A stretch of DNA of 64,000 bases, from positions 5,619,445 through 5,683,444 of the forward strand of contig OX465286.1 in assembly GCA_949987705.1 (NCBI GenBank), read 5' to 3'. Below are positions 21,931 through 32,342 of the stretch, piece by piece. The stretch's first letter is position 1; every line of letters starts with the position of its first letter. The position numbers and the translations under genes were made by a program. This DNA is from Thereva unica. Its lineage: Eukaryota; Arthropoda; Insecta; Diptera; Therevidae. A model generated the notes under the pieces. It saw nothing but the letters and a program-made list of their open reading frames with translations, was not told the DNA's origin and ran no database searches.

Positions 21931-22159
21931 GCCTGCGCTCGTTTCGAATCACTCAATTCACTTTCCTGTACGAGGGGAAGAGTAAAAAGAACCCATCTTT
22001 TTTTGTAGAAGGGAAGTAGGTGAATAATATGGTATTTCTTTAACACGGTAACACGAATTCGAAAATTTGGGGCGCGAGTTAAGTAAATTTATAAGTTTTC
22101 ATAGTTTTTGTGTACATATTTTCATAATTTATTTGTTGAAGAAATTTTTTAATTTATTT

Positions 22160-22690
22160 TTTTTTTTAGTTTTTCTGTGGCAGGTCAACAAAGCTCATGG
22201 TTCTGCATGGACTAAGGCAGAATGGGAAAACTGCGGCACGCAGGATATCCTACGCAGAGATCTTGAGGAAGATTAGAACGGACACTTCTTTAACGAACCT
22301 TGTAGAAGAGGTTACTCGCATCAGGATACAAAAGGGAGACATTTTAGTGGAATTGAAGAAGGGAGAGGATAAAACGGTTGATCTTCAACAGAATTTTAAA
22401 TCATCGCCAGGAGAGAAAGCGCGGAAGAGCAAGCACCAACCAGCTAGCGATCGAGATCAGGGTCCTGGACAAGATCATTTCGAAGGAAGAGGAGCGCTGC
22501 CTACTGCGACTAAAAGGGTCGATGCTGGAAACAATCCCTGAGATGCAGCTAACACCGGAGAATATCCTGGACCAGATAATAAAGTCGGAAGATGTGTGGA
22601 GCAGGTATAGAAAAGGCTCTGAAGACCGTCCACCAGAATCTTGAACAATGCGAGGCTCAAAAAGCTAGAGAAAGGCAAAGAGATGGCAGC
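22160..22690 (+). pseudogene. R1/LOA-like non-LTR gag (ORF1) fragment
   Basis: The frame at 22197-22541 reads MVLHGLRQNGKTAARRISYA, EILRKIRTDTSLTNLVEEVT, RIRIQKGDILVELKKGEDKT. This resembles the gag region of R1/LOA-type elements, where SYAxxLRKxR and a GxxLVELxKG strand are conserved. A second overlapping frame (22378-22644, ETIPEMQLTPENILDQIIKS) continues it after a frameshift. The zinc knuckles and ORF2 are missing: the sequence passes directly to 3' UTR, so the copy is internally deleted. Confidence 0.7.
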
Positions 22691-22735
22691 TAGATAGATG
22701 ATTCTTGCAGAATGAAGATTAGTAGGCGATTTTTC

Positions 22736-23160
22736 TTATGCCGTTAGAAACTCACCACCACTGGGTGGTCAGTCATCAGCGGAATAGGGGGAATAACATG
22801 TAGCATAACACGCACGTGCCGCAAATATTTCGGACTGATGGAAGTGCGATCATAACCTCCTGGCGGTGGCCACTGGTAACTATCCTATTAGAGAGGATAG
22901 GCTAATATGATCGGACTAGTCCCTTCTAAGTAAGGTTGGCGTGAGGCTTATTACCTTACCCGGAAAAAATAATTATTACGGAACGAGCAACATTTGTGTC
23001 GTTCGATGTAGGAGTGGTGTGGCTCCGTATTTAGGGTATTGCAGGTTGATTTGCTTTGGAGCCGCATTTTGTCATATCTTTTGCTGTGAGGGTGGAGCGG
23101 CTCCAGACGTGCACTATCTGGAGTCGCTTTGGTTTTGTAGCGGGGGGTGCGACGGAATTT
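22736..23160 (+). repeat. R1/LOA-like non-LTR 3' UTR, copy 2
   Basis: GGTGGTCAGTCATCAGCGGAATAGGGGGAATAACATGT and TAACTATCCTATTAGAGAGGATAGGC are shared with the minus-strand copy at about 33640-33400 and in part with 9.4 kb. It directly follows the truncated gag, so the element lost ORF2. It has no coding capacity. Confidence 0.75.
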
Positions 23161-23164
23161 TTTT

Positions 23165-23590
23165 TATGTGGTAGTGCTAAGCTCAGGAGTCATCCTTTGT
23201 ACTACCAGGCCGTCATGTCATTTGTCACGTCATGGTGCAATGTCTAGCAGTAAGCTTAGTACCGGGGAGGGGGGGTTATAAGGGTACAGGGGGGGGGGGT
23301 TATAAGGGTCCGGGGGGGGGGTTATAAGGGTACGGGGGGGTTATAAGGGTACGGGGGGGGGTTATAAGGGTACGGGGGGGGGTTATAAGGGTACGGGGGG
23401 GTTATAAGGGTACGGGGGGGTTATAAGGGTACGAGGGGTATTGAAGAAGATGGTGATGAACCCTGCGTTTGAACTCTTGGATGTTATAGGAGCTCGGACT
23501 CCAAAGCGGGTCAACCTCTAGTGTTTTCAAGTGTGAAGCCGGGAGGGACGTACTCCTTGGTATAATGCTCTCCACCTTCTGACGCATCTA
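23165..23590 (-). mobile_element. Family A non-LTR 3' end with internal minisatellite
   Basis: Read on the minus strand, SYNIQEFKRRVHHHLLQYPS (within 23587-23402) is the end of the family A reverse transcriptase protein. The 3' UTR words AAGCTTACTGCTAGACATTGCACC match 54.6 kb. Between them the minisatellite at 23262-23437 is expanded. The copy is severely 5'-truncated and abuts the plus-strand element tail-to-tail. Confidence 0.75.
23262..23437. repeat. G-rich minisatellite, unit TTATAAGGGTAC plus G run
   Basis: Eight to nine units of GGTTATAAGGGTAC followed by 6 to 11 G lie head to tail, with period about 19 to 23 bp. Variation is almost entirely in the length of the G run, with one GGTCC variant. 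It lies at the end of the family A coding region, and no comparable array is present in the other copies. Confidence 0.95.
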
Positions 23591-23721
23591 CGGGGCACTT
23601 ATGTAGTCAGTTAACTGCGTAGTGAGCTTCGTCTTTCCTGTAAAGGAAGCAGACAGTGGCTGATCCGTATTCCTCACTGTCCGGCGACTGTAGAGACCAT
23701 CTTTTCGTAGGACCCTTTTAA

Positions 23722-23887
23722 GGGCACAAACAGATTGCGGCGGCGCGGGTAACGGCGGCAGCCAACGACAGAATTCCATATAGATTTCTTCGCGCCGCCT
23801 GCTGTTTGTGTTAGCAGACATGGTGGCTCGTATATTTTGAACGTTTTTCCGGTCGCCGTTGCCGCCGCCGCCCAATCTGTTTGCGCC
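23722..23887. mobile_element. 166-bp MITE with TAA target duplication (Harbinger-like)
   Basis: The left end GGGCACAAACAGATTGCGGCGGCG and the inverted right end GGCGCAAACAGATTGGGCGGCGG form an imperfect terminal inverted repeat of about 36 bp. TAA flanks both sides (23719-23721 and 23888-23890). A 3-bp TWA duplication is characteristic of PIF/Harbinger elements. The interior is GC-rich and non-coding. Confidence 0.75.
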
Positions 23888-24264
23888 TAAAGGTTGGTTG
23901 GTCTGTTTTGTCTATTTGTTAGGGAAAGTAAACTTTCTTCGCTCTGAAGTTGTTCTTTGATTTGGCTAACACGGATTCGCGTAACTCTAATGATTTTTTT
24001 TTAACTTGAAATCCATGGAACGTAAAAGCCATATAAGGAGATTACCTGTATATGTATATATATATATAAAAAAGAAGAAGAATCAAGAGATGACTCCTTG
24101 TTTATTGTAAATATATACTGCGGTATATGTGAAATTCTCCATGGAGTTTTTTTTCCTGGTAACTAAACACACACATAGTTGGAGCCGGTATAGTTGGATG
24201 TATGGGTGAATGCAGGCGGGAGTGTGTGTGTGTGTGCGCTCGCGTATGCGTATGGGTTAAAGGC

Positions 24265-24333
24265 GAGAGAGAGAACAGATTCGTACTGCCATCGGTAATC
24301 AGTCTTTCCTCTAGTTCGTGACGGGATAGACGG
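24265..24333 (+). promoter_or_regulatory. Core promoter: GAGA run, initiator and DPE
   Basis: TCAGTC at 24299-24304 matches the arthropod initiator with A+1 at 24301. AGACG lies at 24328-24332, exactly +28 to +32, the required position and a strong downstream promoter element sequence. GAGAGAGAGAACAG at about 24264-24277 (-37 to -24) fits a GAGA-factor site. There is no TATA box. The combination defines a TATA-less, focused plus-strand promoter divergent from 4E-T. Confidence 0.7.
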
Positions 24334-25172
24334 CGTTGAAGAGGCCGCGCTCGGTGTACTAAAGAGATTTTCGTTTTTTTGCGGTATGACGGCAAACATA
24401 AAACATTATTTAAGTGAAAATTTTTAAAAGAAAGTTTAATTCGTGTGTAATTTTAAATAAGTTATAATTAATAACGAATATTTGGACAGTAGTGCTCCAC
24501 GCGGGAATTTTTGTAATTTTTAATTACAAGAAAAAGGATATATCTTATATGTATTGAAAAAGAAACGAAAAAGATGTAAAGGAAAAAAAAGTTTTTACCC
24601 CAAAAAATTCCAGTTTTCTTCTTCCTAACCCCCTCCACAGTATTGCAATCGCTTGTTCGTGCGAGAAACTCGAAAAACTCTTGGTCTATCTCGTTCTATC
24701 ATTGTGCATTTTGGCGACTAGTGGTTTTTTTGGTGTGTCCGGATTATATATATATATATATTCAATGTTGTGTGTGTATTTGTTGTGTTTGTTTTGCTTT
24801 TAAAAGTATTAAAAAAGGAGGAACAAATATATTTATTCGTCGGAAAATGAGGTTTTTGATTTTTATATAAAAAAAATTTTTTTTTGATTAGAAGAAAATC
24901 TAAACGCTTTTTTGAAAGGTGTAATTTTTGTTAAAATAAAATAAAGTTTTAAAATTATTTTGAAATATTTAAAAAGGAACAGTGAACTTTGTTGAGTGCA
25001 ATTGTTGCAAAGTTGTTTCGTTTTTTTTTTCGTCATTTGTGTATTTCGTTTTTTTATATATATTATACATATATATATATTAAGAGAAGTTTACTTTTTC
25101 ATCGAAAAAGGGAAGAAAATCGTGTGTACCACTAGTGTGTGAAAAATACCATGAAATCAGGGGGAATGAGAG
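24301..25172 (+). other. Candidate first exon of a plus-strand gene (5' leader)
   Basis: It starts at the initiator and ends at GAGAG|GTAAAT (donor 25173). The leader has several short upstream open frames. The last ATG at 25151 opens MKSGGMR and runs into the donor in phase 1. If joined to the acceptor at 30256 the frame continues for 13 codons (DYPKSSKSRIELS) and stops, so this would be a leader peptide or uORF unless another acceptor is used. The gene's identity is unknown. Exon limits are inferred from splice consensus only. Confidence 0.4.
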
Positions 25173-26030
25173 GTAAATTGCTCCAATATAGTCTATAAGT
25201 ATGCGTATATATTCTGTGTAAAATTGTGAATTTGCGTGTGTATGTGCTGCATCTGAGAAACTATACCATGCCTCGTCTTATCTTTTTGAAAAATCATTCT
25301 CTCTCTCTCTTCTATACTCTAATCTATACTGTCGCTCCCTGTTGGAAAAAGTAGTGTACTAATTTTTTTTTGCTGCTATGTTAAAGGTGTTGTTTTTTGT
25401 ACATTTCTCTCTTCTCTCTAAAAATAATTTTTTTTTTGGAAAATTGTTAAATGCGTGTGTATGTGCGGAATTTGCTGCCTTGAGAGTAATTATATTCCTT
25501 AAATATAATTTTCGAAAAAAGCATGAAAATAAAGAATGAATAATCCTTATCTAAATTCTTCGAAGAACTTGAGAACACATCCCGAAGAAAAAGGGGTGTT
25601 TTGTTGTGTGTTGGTTGAGATTTTTGGATGAACTTTACAAAACACACACATACACACACATGGCCGCATGCACACTATAGAATAAATGCACATATATTCT
25701 TTGTTCCACATTATACTTGTGTGAGTGTGTGTGTTGCTGTATAAACGCATGCTATAGGACTTTTTTGTGCAATGAAAAACTTGTAGATATACAATGAGAA
25801 GAAGAAGAAGAAGATAGAGAACAAGACTCGCCTTTATTATACTAGAGAAAAAACAGGGATAGAGGCATATGTTTATCATCGTGTTCTGTGTGTGTGTGTG
25901 CGTATGCGTTTCGTGTAGCGATATGAAGTAAATTGCTGCCTTCTTTTATTTAAAAAATATATGAAGATATAAGCTTCATTGTTTAATAAATATTTTAAAT
26001 TCTGATGAAATATTTCGGCTCTTTTATATA
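25173..26030. other. Non-coding, simple repeats (putative intron)
   Basis: It contains TG/AC-rich microsatellites at about 25447-25460, 25635-25660, 25715-25735 and 25885-25900, and poly-T runs. No exon is recognised. Confidence 0.5.
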
Positions 26031-26036
26031 AAAAAA

Positions 26037-26074
26037 TTTAAAGTGTTTATTATTTAAATAATAAACACTTTAAA
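26037..26074. repeat. Perfect 38-bp palindrome
   Basis: TTTAAAGTGTTTATTATTT is followed immediately by its exact reverse complement, centred between 26055 and 26056, with no spacer. It could extrude as a cruciform. The surrounding DNA is AT-rich and non-coding. Confidence 0.9.
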
Positions 26075-28085
26075 GTGTTTTATGTGAAATTTAATTTTTG
26101 AAAAACATAATTTTTATTATTAATTTTGAGAGGATAGTTCGAAAATTCTTGTTGCAAAACACATACACACACACATGCTGTACACACAATCATGTATCCA
26201 TATATATACATATATAAAGTGTGTAAAAGTCCTACTCTGAAATTCTCCGATTTTTTCTTGGTTTTTTTTTTGGGAGGGGATAGGCACTCTGCTTTAAAGA
26301 AATTTTTGTGCAATTAATATAATTAAAAAAAAAAATTACAAAAATAAAGAAATAAAAAAAAATTTCTAATTTAACATAAATAATGGCTTAAAAAGAAATT
26401 TTTTATTTATAATAAATAACTCGAAAAAGTGTTTAAAAGTCTGCACAGAAATTTTTTCATCAACACTTTTTTACTTAGAAGAAGAAGGGAAAACACAGAG
26501 AAAAGATGGAACGCAAGAAGTCAGTAGCAAAAGAATGAGATAAATATAAAGCATATGTATATATTATTTAAATAAATCAAGAGAAGGAAGAGTATTATTA
26601 ATATTATTATTCAAACAATCTTTTATTGAAAGTTTTTCCTAGTGGTTGGGAGGGGGGTTGTTAGAATTTTTCATGTGGAGTTTTATGTGTAAAATAAAAA
26701 GGGCGGGGATTTTTTTTTCTGTAAAATTTTTGTTGTTTTTTTTATTCTTTTTTATTTTTTCAATGTTTTCTATTAAACACAACAATAATTTCCCTTCAAA
26801 AAATTGTTAATAAACTTATGATTAACTGCTTTCAAATACGAAAAAATAAAATCAAATAGCTTTGTTGGTTCTGTTGCTATTTCTCCTTGATAATTTTCAT
26901 TTCGAAGAAAACATTTTTTTTTTGTTAAGATACGCACACGCACACAAAGTATTTTTCGAATATCAACAATAACAACACAAAAAAACATACATACATACAC
27001 ATAAGGAGAGTAAAAAAATCTGTTGCATATATTTTTTCTCTTTTTAATAGAGATAAATAAATATGATATAGAAAGAGATAAATATATTGTTTCCGTTTCT
27101 TGTTTGTTGATTATAATTTTCTTCGAAGGGGAGTTTTGAAATTTTTCCGAAAAAAAAAATAATAGTCGTCGTGTATATAGGAACAAAAAAAAAGTTGATT
27201 TTCTTCTGAAACATTTTTTTCGCGTGTTCCATTAGTGAAAACAAATAATTTTTACACATAAATATTAGATATATATATAGAAAAAATAAAAATAAGAACA
27301 TTGTGAGTTTTAATCAAAATTTCTTTTTTTAATTATAGTTTTAGTTACCAGTTTTAAAAAAGAATTTTCATGTTGAGATTCTGCGCCAAGCTAGATTGTG
27401 TGTGGTATACCATATTTCTTTTTTTTTTCTTGTTTGGTTACAAAGTAGTGTACGGACTTTCTGTGTAACCTCCTTAATACTCTACATATTTTGCATTTTC
27501 TTTCAAGATTGCATTTCTTTTAATGAAAATAATTACTATTATTTACTATTAAATAATAATTTTTGAGCAATTTCTTTATGTTATTTATGCTAAAAGAAGT
27601 TCTTAAAACATATTTCTTTTTCTAATTTGTTACACTGTAAATAAATTGTGTTAAAAATGTTTCTGTTACTTAGCTTTGTTTTGTTTATTAATCATCGGTG
27701 GGGCGGTGTGTGTCCTAGATTTGTTTATTATAAGTAAACCGGTTCCGTATTCTTGATGTGTCCCTACTATAATTTCAAGGTTATTGAATAAACTAGTTTC
27801 GATAAGATCATGGGTGTGTTTCCTTACTAAAGGGACATTGATAATTAGTTGAGATAATATATGTTATCCCTAAATATAGTTTGTGCTAATTTCTCAGGTT
27901 AATTTTTTTGTCCCAATCAACATAGCGATTCGAGTTGAGTTTCCATGGGAGTCGAGTTGAGTTGTGTGGTTAAGGTGAAATGACACTTGACTTAACTCTA
28001 TGCGTTTCCATTTCTGTCTTCCGTGTCTTCCTCCCAATCTAGTTCCTTTAAAAATGGTCACAACCTCCATTAAACCAATCTGGAA
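26075..28085. other. Non-coding AT-rich DNA (putative intron)
   Basis: This interval has microsatellites, poly-A/T runs and short compositional frames. About 27690 to 28085 is less AT-rich and borders retrotransposon fragments. No gene or RNA is seen. Confidence 0.5.
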
Positions 28086-28720
28086 CCTATCTCAGAAAGT
28101 TTACTATGCGAATGCCAAGCCGGCTTCTGGAGAGGAAGGTCAACCATCGACCAACTCTTCACACTAAAATAACTCCTAGAAAAATGCTGGGAGAGGAATG
28201 TATACCAGATCTTTGTAGACTTCAAGCAGGCATACGACTGCATCCAGAGAAAGAATCTACTTCAGATCCAACTCAAATGAAAACTACTTCATCTGATACA
28301 ATTGATGTCAGACAGATGTCAGACTACTAAGAGTTCAGAACACTCTTACAGATGCCTTCCAAGTTAATTACGGGCTCAAACAGGGGCATGGACTGACGCC
28401 TATGCGACTCAACCTAGTCAGAAAGACGTCAGTCAGACGTCAAGACTTAGTGACGTTCATAAAACTCAATAGATTTCGCTGGGCTGGACATCTAGAGCGC
28501 ATTCCGGAAGACAGGGCAGCAAAGAAGGACTTCATTTGCATCATCGAGGAGAAAGACCCGTAGGCAGACCGAGGAAAAGATGGAAGGATGCGGTTACATT
28601 ACTGCACACACCGAACTGGAGAACTTTGGCCAAAACTCGAGAAGACTGGAGGAAAAGATTAGAGGAGGCCAAGGATCGAGTTGGGCTGTAGAGCCATTGG
28701 AAGAAGATGAAATTTAATGT
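28086..28720 (+). pseudogene. RTE-like non-LTR retrotransposon fragment 1
   Basis: Around 28090-28280 the plus strand reads RSTIDQLFT, then KCWERNVYQIFVDFKQAYDC across frames, a reverse transcriptase block with the first Asp. After a deletion, 28440-28690 reads TFIKLNRFRWAGHLERIPED, RAAKKDF, GRPRKRWKDAVTLL and EDWRKRLEEAKDRVGL, the conserved RTE-type C-terminus. Most of the palm is absent. Confidence 0.85.
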
Positions 28721-28992
28721 CGACCAGTAGGATACATGACGAAACGCTGCCAAGAAAGGATAGCTGAAGAAATGATGCAAAGGGAATGGAATTGGAATGG
28801 GCGCACGTTGCGAGGTGCAAACGAGAATTTAGCCAAACAGGCCATTGGTTGGAATCCGCAAGGAGCCCGTTGAATTGGAAGACCTAGAACAACATGGGGT
28901 AGAACGCTACTAGGCCACAACAAGGACAACTGTTGTTTCCGACCTATGTCCCATGCGGGATTAGAGGAACAGAAGAAAAAGAATCGTGCACT
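28721..28992 (+). pseudogene. RTE-like non-LTR 3' fragment 2
   Basis: The plus strand reads KRCQERIAEEMMQREWNWNG, AKQAIGWNPQGAR, IGRPRTTWGRTLLGHN, and ends with LEEQKKKN and an AGAAGAAAAAGAA tail. AIGWNPQGxRxxGRPxxTW is a common C-terminal motif of RTE-type elements. It belongs to a different subfamily from fragment 1. Confidence 0.75.
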
Positions 28993-29074
28993 CAAAACAC
29001 ACTATTTCGATGTTGACCAAAAAAGTGTGCTTGCTTGTAAATATGTATGCGGATTGGCCAGCCCTGATCTATCT

Positions 29075-29245
29075 TCTTCTTCTTCTTTACGCTCTTTTAA
29101 TCCCTCATGGGTCATAGGGCGGAAACAGTTGCCCTCCAGCGGACTCTGCGCGACAGCTCTCAGCTCCGACCAGGATCTCCCAGTTGTTGCGGCTTCTGCT
29201 AGTAGGGTTCTCTGCCACGTTGTTCTAGGTCTTCCTGCCCTGATC
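29075..29245 (-). repeat. RTE-like non-LTR 3' fragment 3, opposite orientation
   Basis: The minus strand begins near GGCAGGAAGACCTAGAACAACGTGG and runs to a GAAGAAGAAGAAG tail at about 29078. It is the inverted relative of fragment 2, so two 3' ends face each other across about 85 bp. A short piece of the same tail (CAGCTCCGACCAGGATCTCGCAGTT) is also present at about 20793. Confidence 0.75.
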
Positions 29246-29249
29246 TATA

Positions 29250-29680
29250 GTATTCATCTATCTAAGCTACAATGCCAATCGCACTTCGCCTCGCTTCAAG
29301 TTGGTGGGTGGGAATTTTACTGTCTCAAAATAAGTAGAGAAAAGAGGAACCCACCACACTACACCATTTACGATTCACCTCGCCTCGTTTAAGTTTTTAT
29401 GTTAAATTTTACTGCCCCAAACGAAATAAGAAAGAAGAAACACATGTCTCTCTACTACGTATATGTATTTACAATCACACCTCAGCTGATTTCCTCATTT
29501 ATGCTAAAAATGAAAAATCAAGAATCTCTCGGTACGCGCTCTCATACTAACAGTAGTATGTAGTACATTATTTTTGTACCGGGACATTTAAAAAACTTGA
29601 GGCTTCAGTACAATTTGTCTTCGTGTAAATGTACTGCCTCGTGTAATTAAACGGCCAGAAAGAGAACTCTCATTCCAATT
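29250..29680. repeat. Dispersed non-coding repeat, copy 1
   Basis: The stretch TTACAATCACACCTC, CAGTACAATTTG and AATGTACTGCCTCGTGTAA is shared with about 50390-50480. An internal near-duplication of CACCTCGCCTCGTTTAAG is also visible. It is non-coding and its transposon class is undetermined. Confidence 0.5.
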
Positions 29681-30255
29681 CCTTACAACTGAGATGTAGG
29701 TTTAAGTATATACAACCGAGTAGAGTGCCCATACCCTATCAAAAGACTTGGAGTTATCTAGAACAACCACGTCAAACGATGTAACTATGCGCTTTGGTTG
29801 AGAGGCTCGTTGTTAGATACAATCACCACAGATCTTTGTTGTCGCTGGTATTAGGTACATTCCATAAGTTTGTCTCCATAATTTTCGAGAGAAGAAAGTT
29901 TAATTGCTAGGAGAGGTTGTTGGGGTCAGCCTTTTGGGTATATACTGAACGAAGGATAGTTGCATGAGTCTGAATAGACACACTCGAGTAGTACGAGATT
30001 TAGTAAAGAGATTAGAGAGAGATTTCAAAGAGGATTTGCCTAAGAGTGAGACACATTGGGTCATTTAGCGATGGCTAGGCGACAGGAGTGGGTCAATGGA
30101 TCCTGTTGAAGGAGAGTTATAGAAAAGGATCGGAAATCTTGTTAAGAATCCTCAACCTTGAATTGAAAATTGAATATAACTACTTTTCTACTTAAGTCCT
30201 TTTATAATATCCTATTGATAACTAATACTATTTTTTTTTCTATTTTCAATTTCAG
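29681..30255. other. No gene recognised
   Basis: This is unique-looking or heavily decayed sequence upstream of the candidate exon acceptor at 30256. The last 30 bases are pyrimidine-rich (TTTTTTTTTCTATTTTCAATTTCAG), a good branch and acceptor region. Confidence 0.4.
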
Positions 30256-30717
30256 ACTATCCCAAATCATCTAAATCGCGCATTGAGTTATCCTAAAAGC
30301 AAAAAAAAAATTAAAAACAGCCGAAAAATAAAAACGTTAACAATGTCCAAAAGAGCATTATTAAAAAATAGATAGAAATAAAGTACAAGTAGATAAATCC
30401 TGAATGCTTAGATTAGTTAGCAACATTAGATTGTTTTAAAAAAAAGAGAAAGAAAAGAAAAATAATAACAAATAATAACAGCAACAACAACAATAAAACG
30501 TAGGGGATTAAATGCAAGTAATTTATTCAACAAGTGTGTTTTGCATTATATAGCAAAAAAAAGGAAGAAAGATAAAAGTAAATAAATAAATATACTGACA
30601 TATACATACATACATATAAATAAACGTTTTGATGTGGTTATGGGAAAATCTCTTAATTCATCCAGAAGAAGAAGAATCTGCTTAAGGACACTACGACGCT
30701 GCTGCTGTTACATTGAG
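30256..30717 (+). other. Candidate untranslated exon 2 of the plus-strand gene
   Basis: The acceptor TTTTCAATTTCAG precedes 30256 and the donor CATTGAG|GTATGT follows 30717, both strong. The 462-bp interior is A-rich with CAACAACAACAATA stretches and several short open frames, as in insect 5' leaders. One frame entering in phase 1 is open for 13 codons before TAA. The gene downstream is not in the window, so function is unknown. Confidence 0.45.
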
Positions 30718-30999
30718 GTATGTCGATTTGTTTTCTTATTCTTCTTTTATTATGTATTATTTATTATGCTATAAAATTATGGGGGTAGATCGAGGACCAA
30801 CAACCAGGACAGGACACTCTTATCCTTTTTCTATCTTTTTAGCTAAGCCTATGCAGTCTTGTTTCTCCGGTTTCTATCAAAAATTAAGAGTACACCGTGA
30901 CAGAACCTTGACTTCAGGTATCGAAGAGAAAGTATCCTAGCCTAGCCTATTGTACCTGCAGGTGATGGCAGAAAGAAAGAGAATGGACTTTTTTTTTTG

Positions 31000-31420
31000 G
31001 CTGACCCTATCTAGGGTTATTCCATAACAAATCAACCACAATGCTTTGGTCTCACCACCTCCGATAGTTATAATTTCTTTTATTTAATGGTTTTAGTTAG
31101 CTTGACCTTGGTTTGTTTGTTTCTTTGGTTCAAATCTTGCGACAGCCTTCTCAACTAGTTCTACTTAACCGATTATTATGAAACTTTACGCACACACATT
31201 GAGTTTCCGTGACAATTTTGTATAAAAAATCAAGATGGCGGACGAATTTTGCAATTTTACATCAGGGGGGGCCCAAAAATTCGACGATTCTGACGGTCAA
31301 AATTTGAAAATGGCGGCGCCAATATGGCGGAAGAATTTTGGAAGTGTTCTGAATCCATTGAAAATCGGCATCGGAGGGTTTTTAGGGTCACAATATATTA
31401 TTTTAACGAGCTACTGAATA
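31000..31420. repeat. Decayed dispersed repeat
   Basis: It contains TCTACTTAACCGATTATTATGAAACTTT and repeated AAGATGGCGGACG, AAATGGCGGCGCC and ATATGGCGG words. This wording is typical of arthropod non-autonomous repeats. It has no coding capacity and its class is uncertain. Confidence 0.4.
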
Positions 31421-31469
31421 GAGACGACGAAAATGTGAGTGAAAGTGATGTGAACCAATCCAATAAAAA

Positions 31470-31890
31470 ACGCACCAGCCGAAAGTGAGGTGCCTACAAT
31501 GGACGACGTACAAGAAGCTATGACGAACATTAAAAACAATAAAGCCCCTGCAAGAGATAGCATAGCAATTGAGATGTGGTAATATAGAGGCCAATAATTA
31601 AGGGTTGGATTACACAAGCTTATAGAATCGATCTGACGTCAAAAAAAGATCCCACTTGAATGGACGGGAGGTGTGATATGCCCCCTGCAATAACAAAAAA
31701 AGAGATCAACTCGTATGTGAGAACTATAGGGGTATAACGAGGGAATTCGATTCTGGCCCATATTTTCAATCTCGGGGTTTCGGAATTATAAACAGCCAAT
31801 CCCGGGATCCTGAGATAGACCCGCAGCGAGCAAGGTGGGAGCTCTGTTCGAGCTACTTTCACAGCATTACGCAATAATCGGCCAAATTAG
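31470..31890 (+). pseudogene. RTE-like reverse transcriptase N-terminal fragment
   Basis: The plus strand reads SEVPTMDDVQEAMTNIKNNK with a decayed continuation resembling APARDSIAIEMW, the block preceding the reverse transcriptase domain (xxKNNKAPGxDxIxxEMW). Near 31640-31730 frames read MDGRCDMPPAITKKEIN and SYVRTIGV, which resemble PLYKKGDQLxCENYRGI. Multiple frameshifts make it inactive. Confidence 0.7.
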
Positions 31891-32310
31891 CTCGTGATTC
31901 GTCGTACAATCGATCTTTTTGAGTCGAAATTCATTTTGCAGGATGACAGGGGCACCCATTCGTGTAAGAAACGCCTGTTCAAATGACAACATCGCTGCTG
32001 TGAAAGCCAGTGTTAGTGAAAACTCGAATTTATCAGTGCAGTGTCATTCTAAGTCATTGCAAAAGGTTTTGGGACTACACCCTTACAAAATTGTTCTCAC
32101 CCAAGAATTAAAGCCGTACGACCATCGCCAGCATCGCAATTTCTCAGATTAGGCAATGGAGCAGCTGGAAATAAGCAGAATATGCGTTACTGGGCTGAAA
32201 CAAATCCACAGGTGGTTCATGAGTGGCTTGACTTCCAAGAAAAGTTGCTGTTTGGTGCAAATATCACGTAATTTTTTTCATGAAACAGTGTAAAATTGCG
32301 AGAAAACTGG
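31891..32310 (+). pseudogene. Tc1/mariner-related (IS630-type) transposase remnant
   Basis: The frame 31919-32152 ends VLGLHPYKIVLTQELKPYDH and RQHRNFSD, the linker of insect IS630-type transposases with an N-terminal helix-turn-helix. After a stop and frameshift, NKQNMRYWAETNPQVVHEW follows, the conserved block before the second Asp. Large internal parts, including the first catalytic block, are missing and no terminal repeats are clear. Confidence 0.8.
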
Positions 32311-32342
32311 GGTAAATTAAATAAAACATGCTTCTCCACTAA

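Noticed and set aside
23588..23875. 95-aa minus-strand frame with Gly-rich start
   Set aside because: Most of it is the translated inverted arm of the Harbinger-like MITE at 23722-23887.
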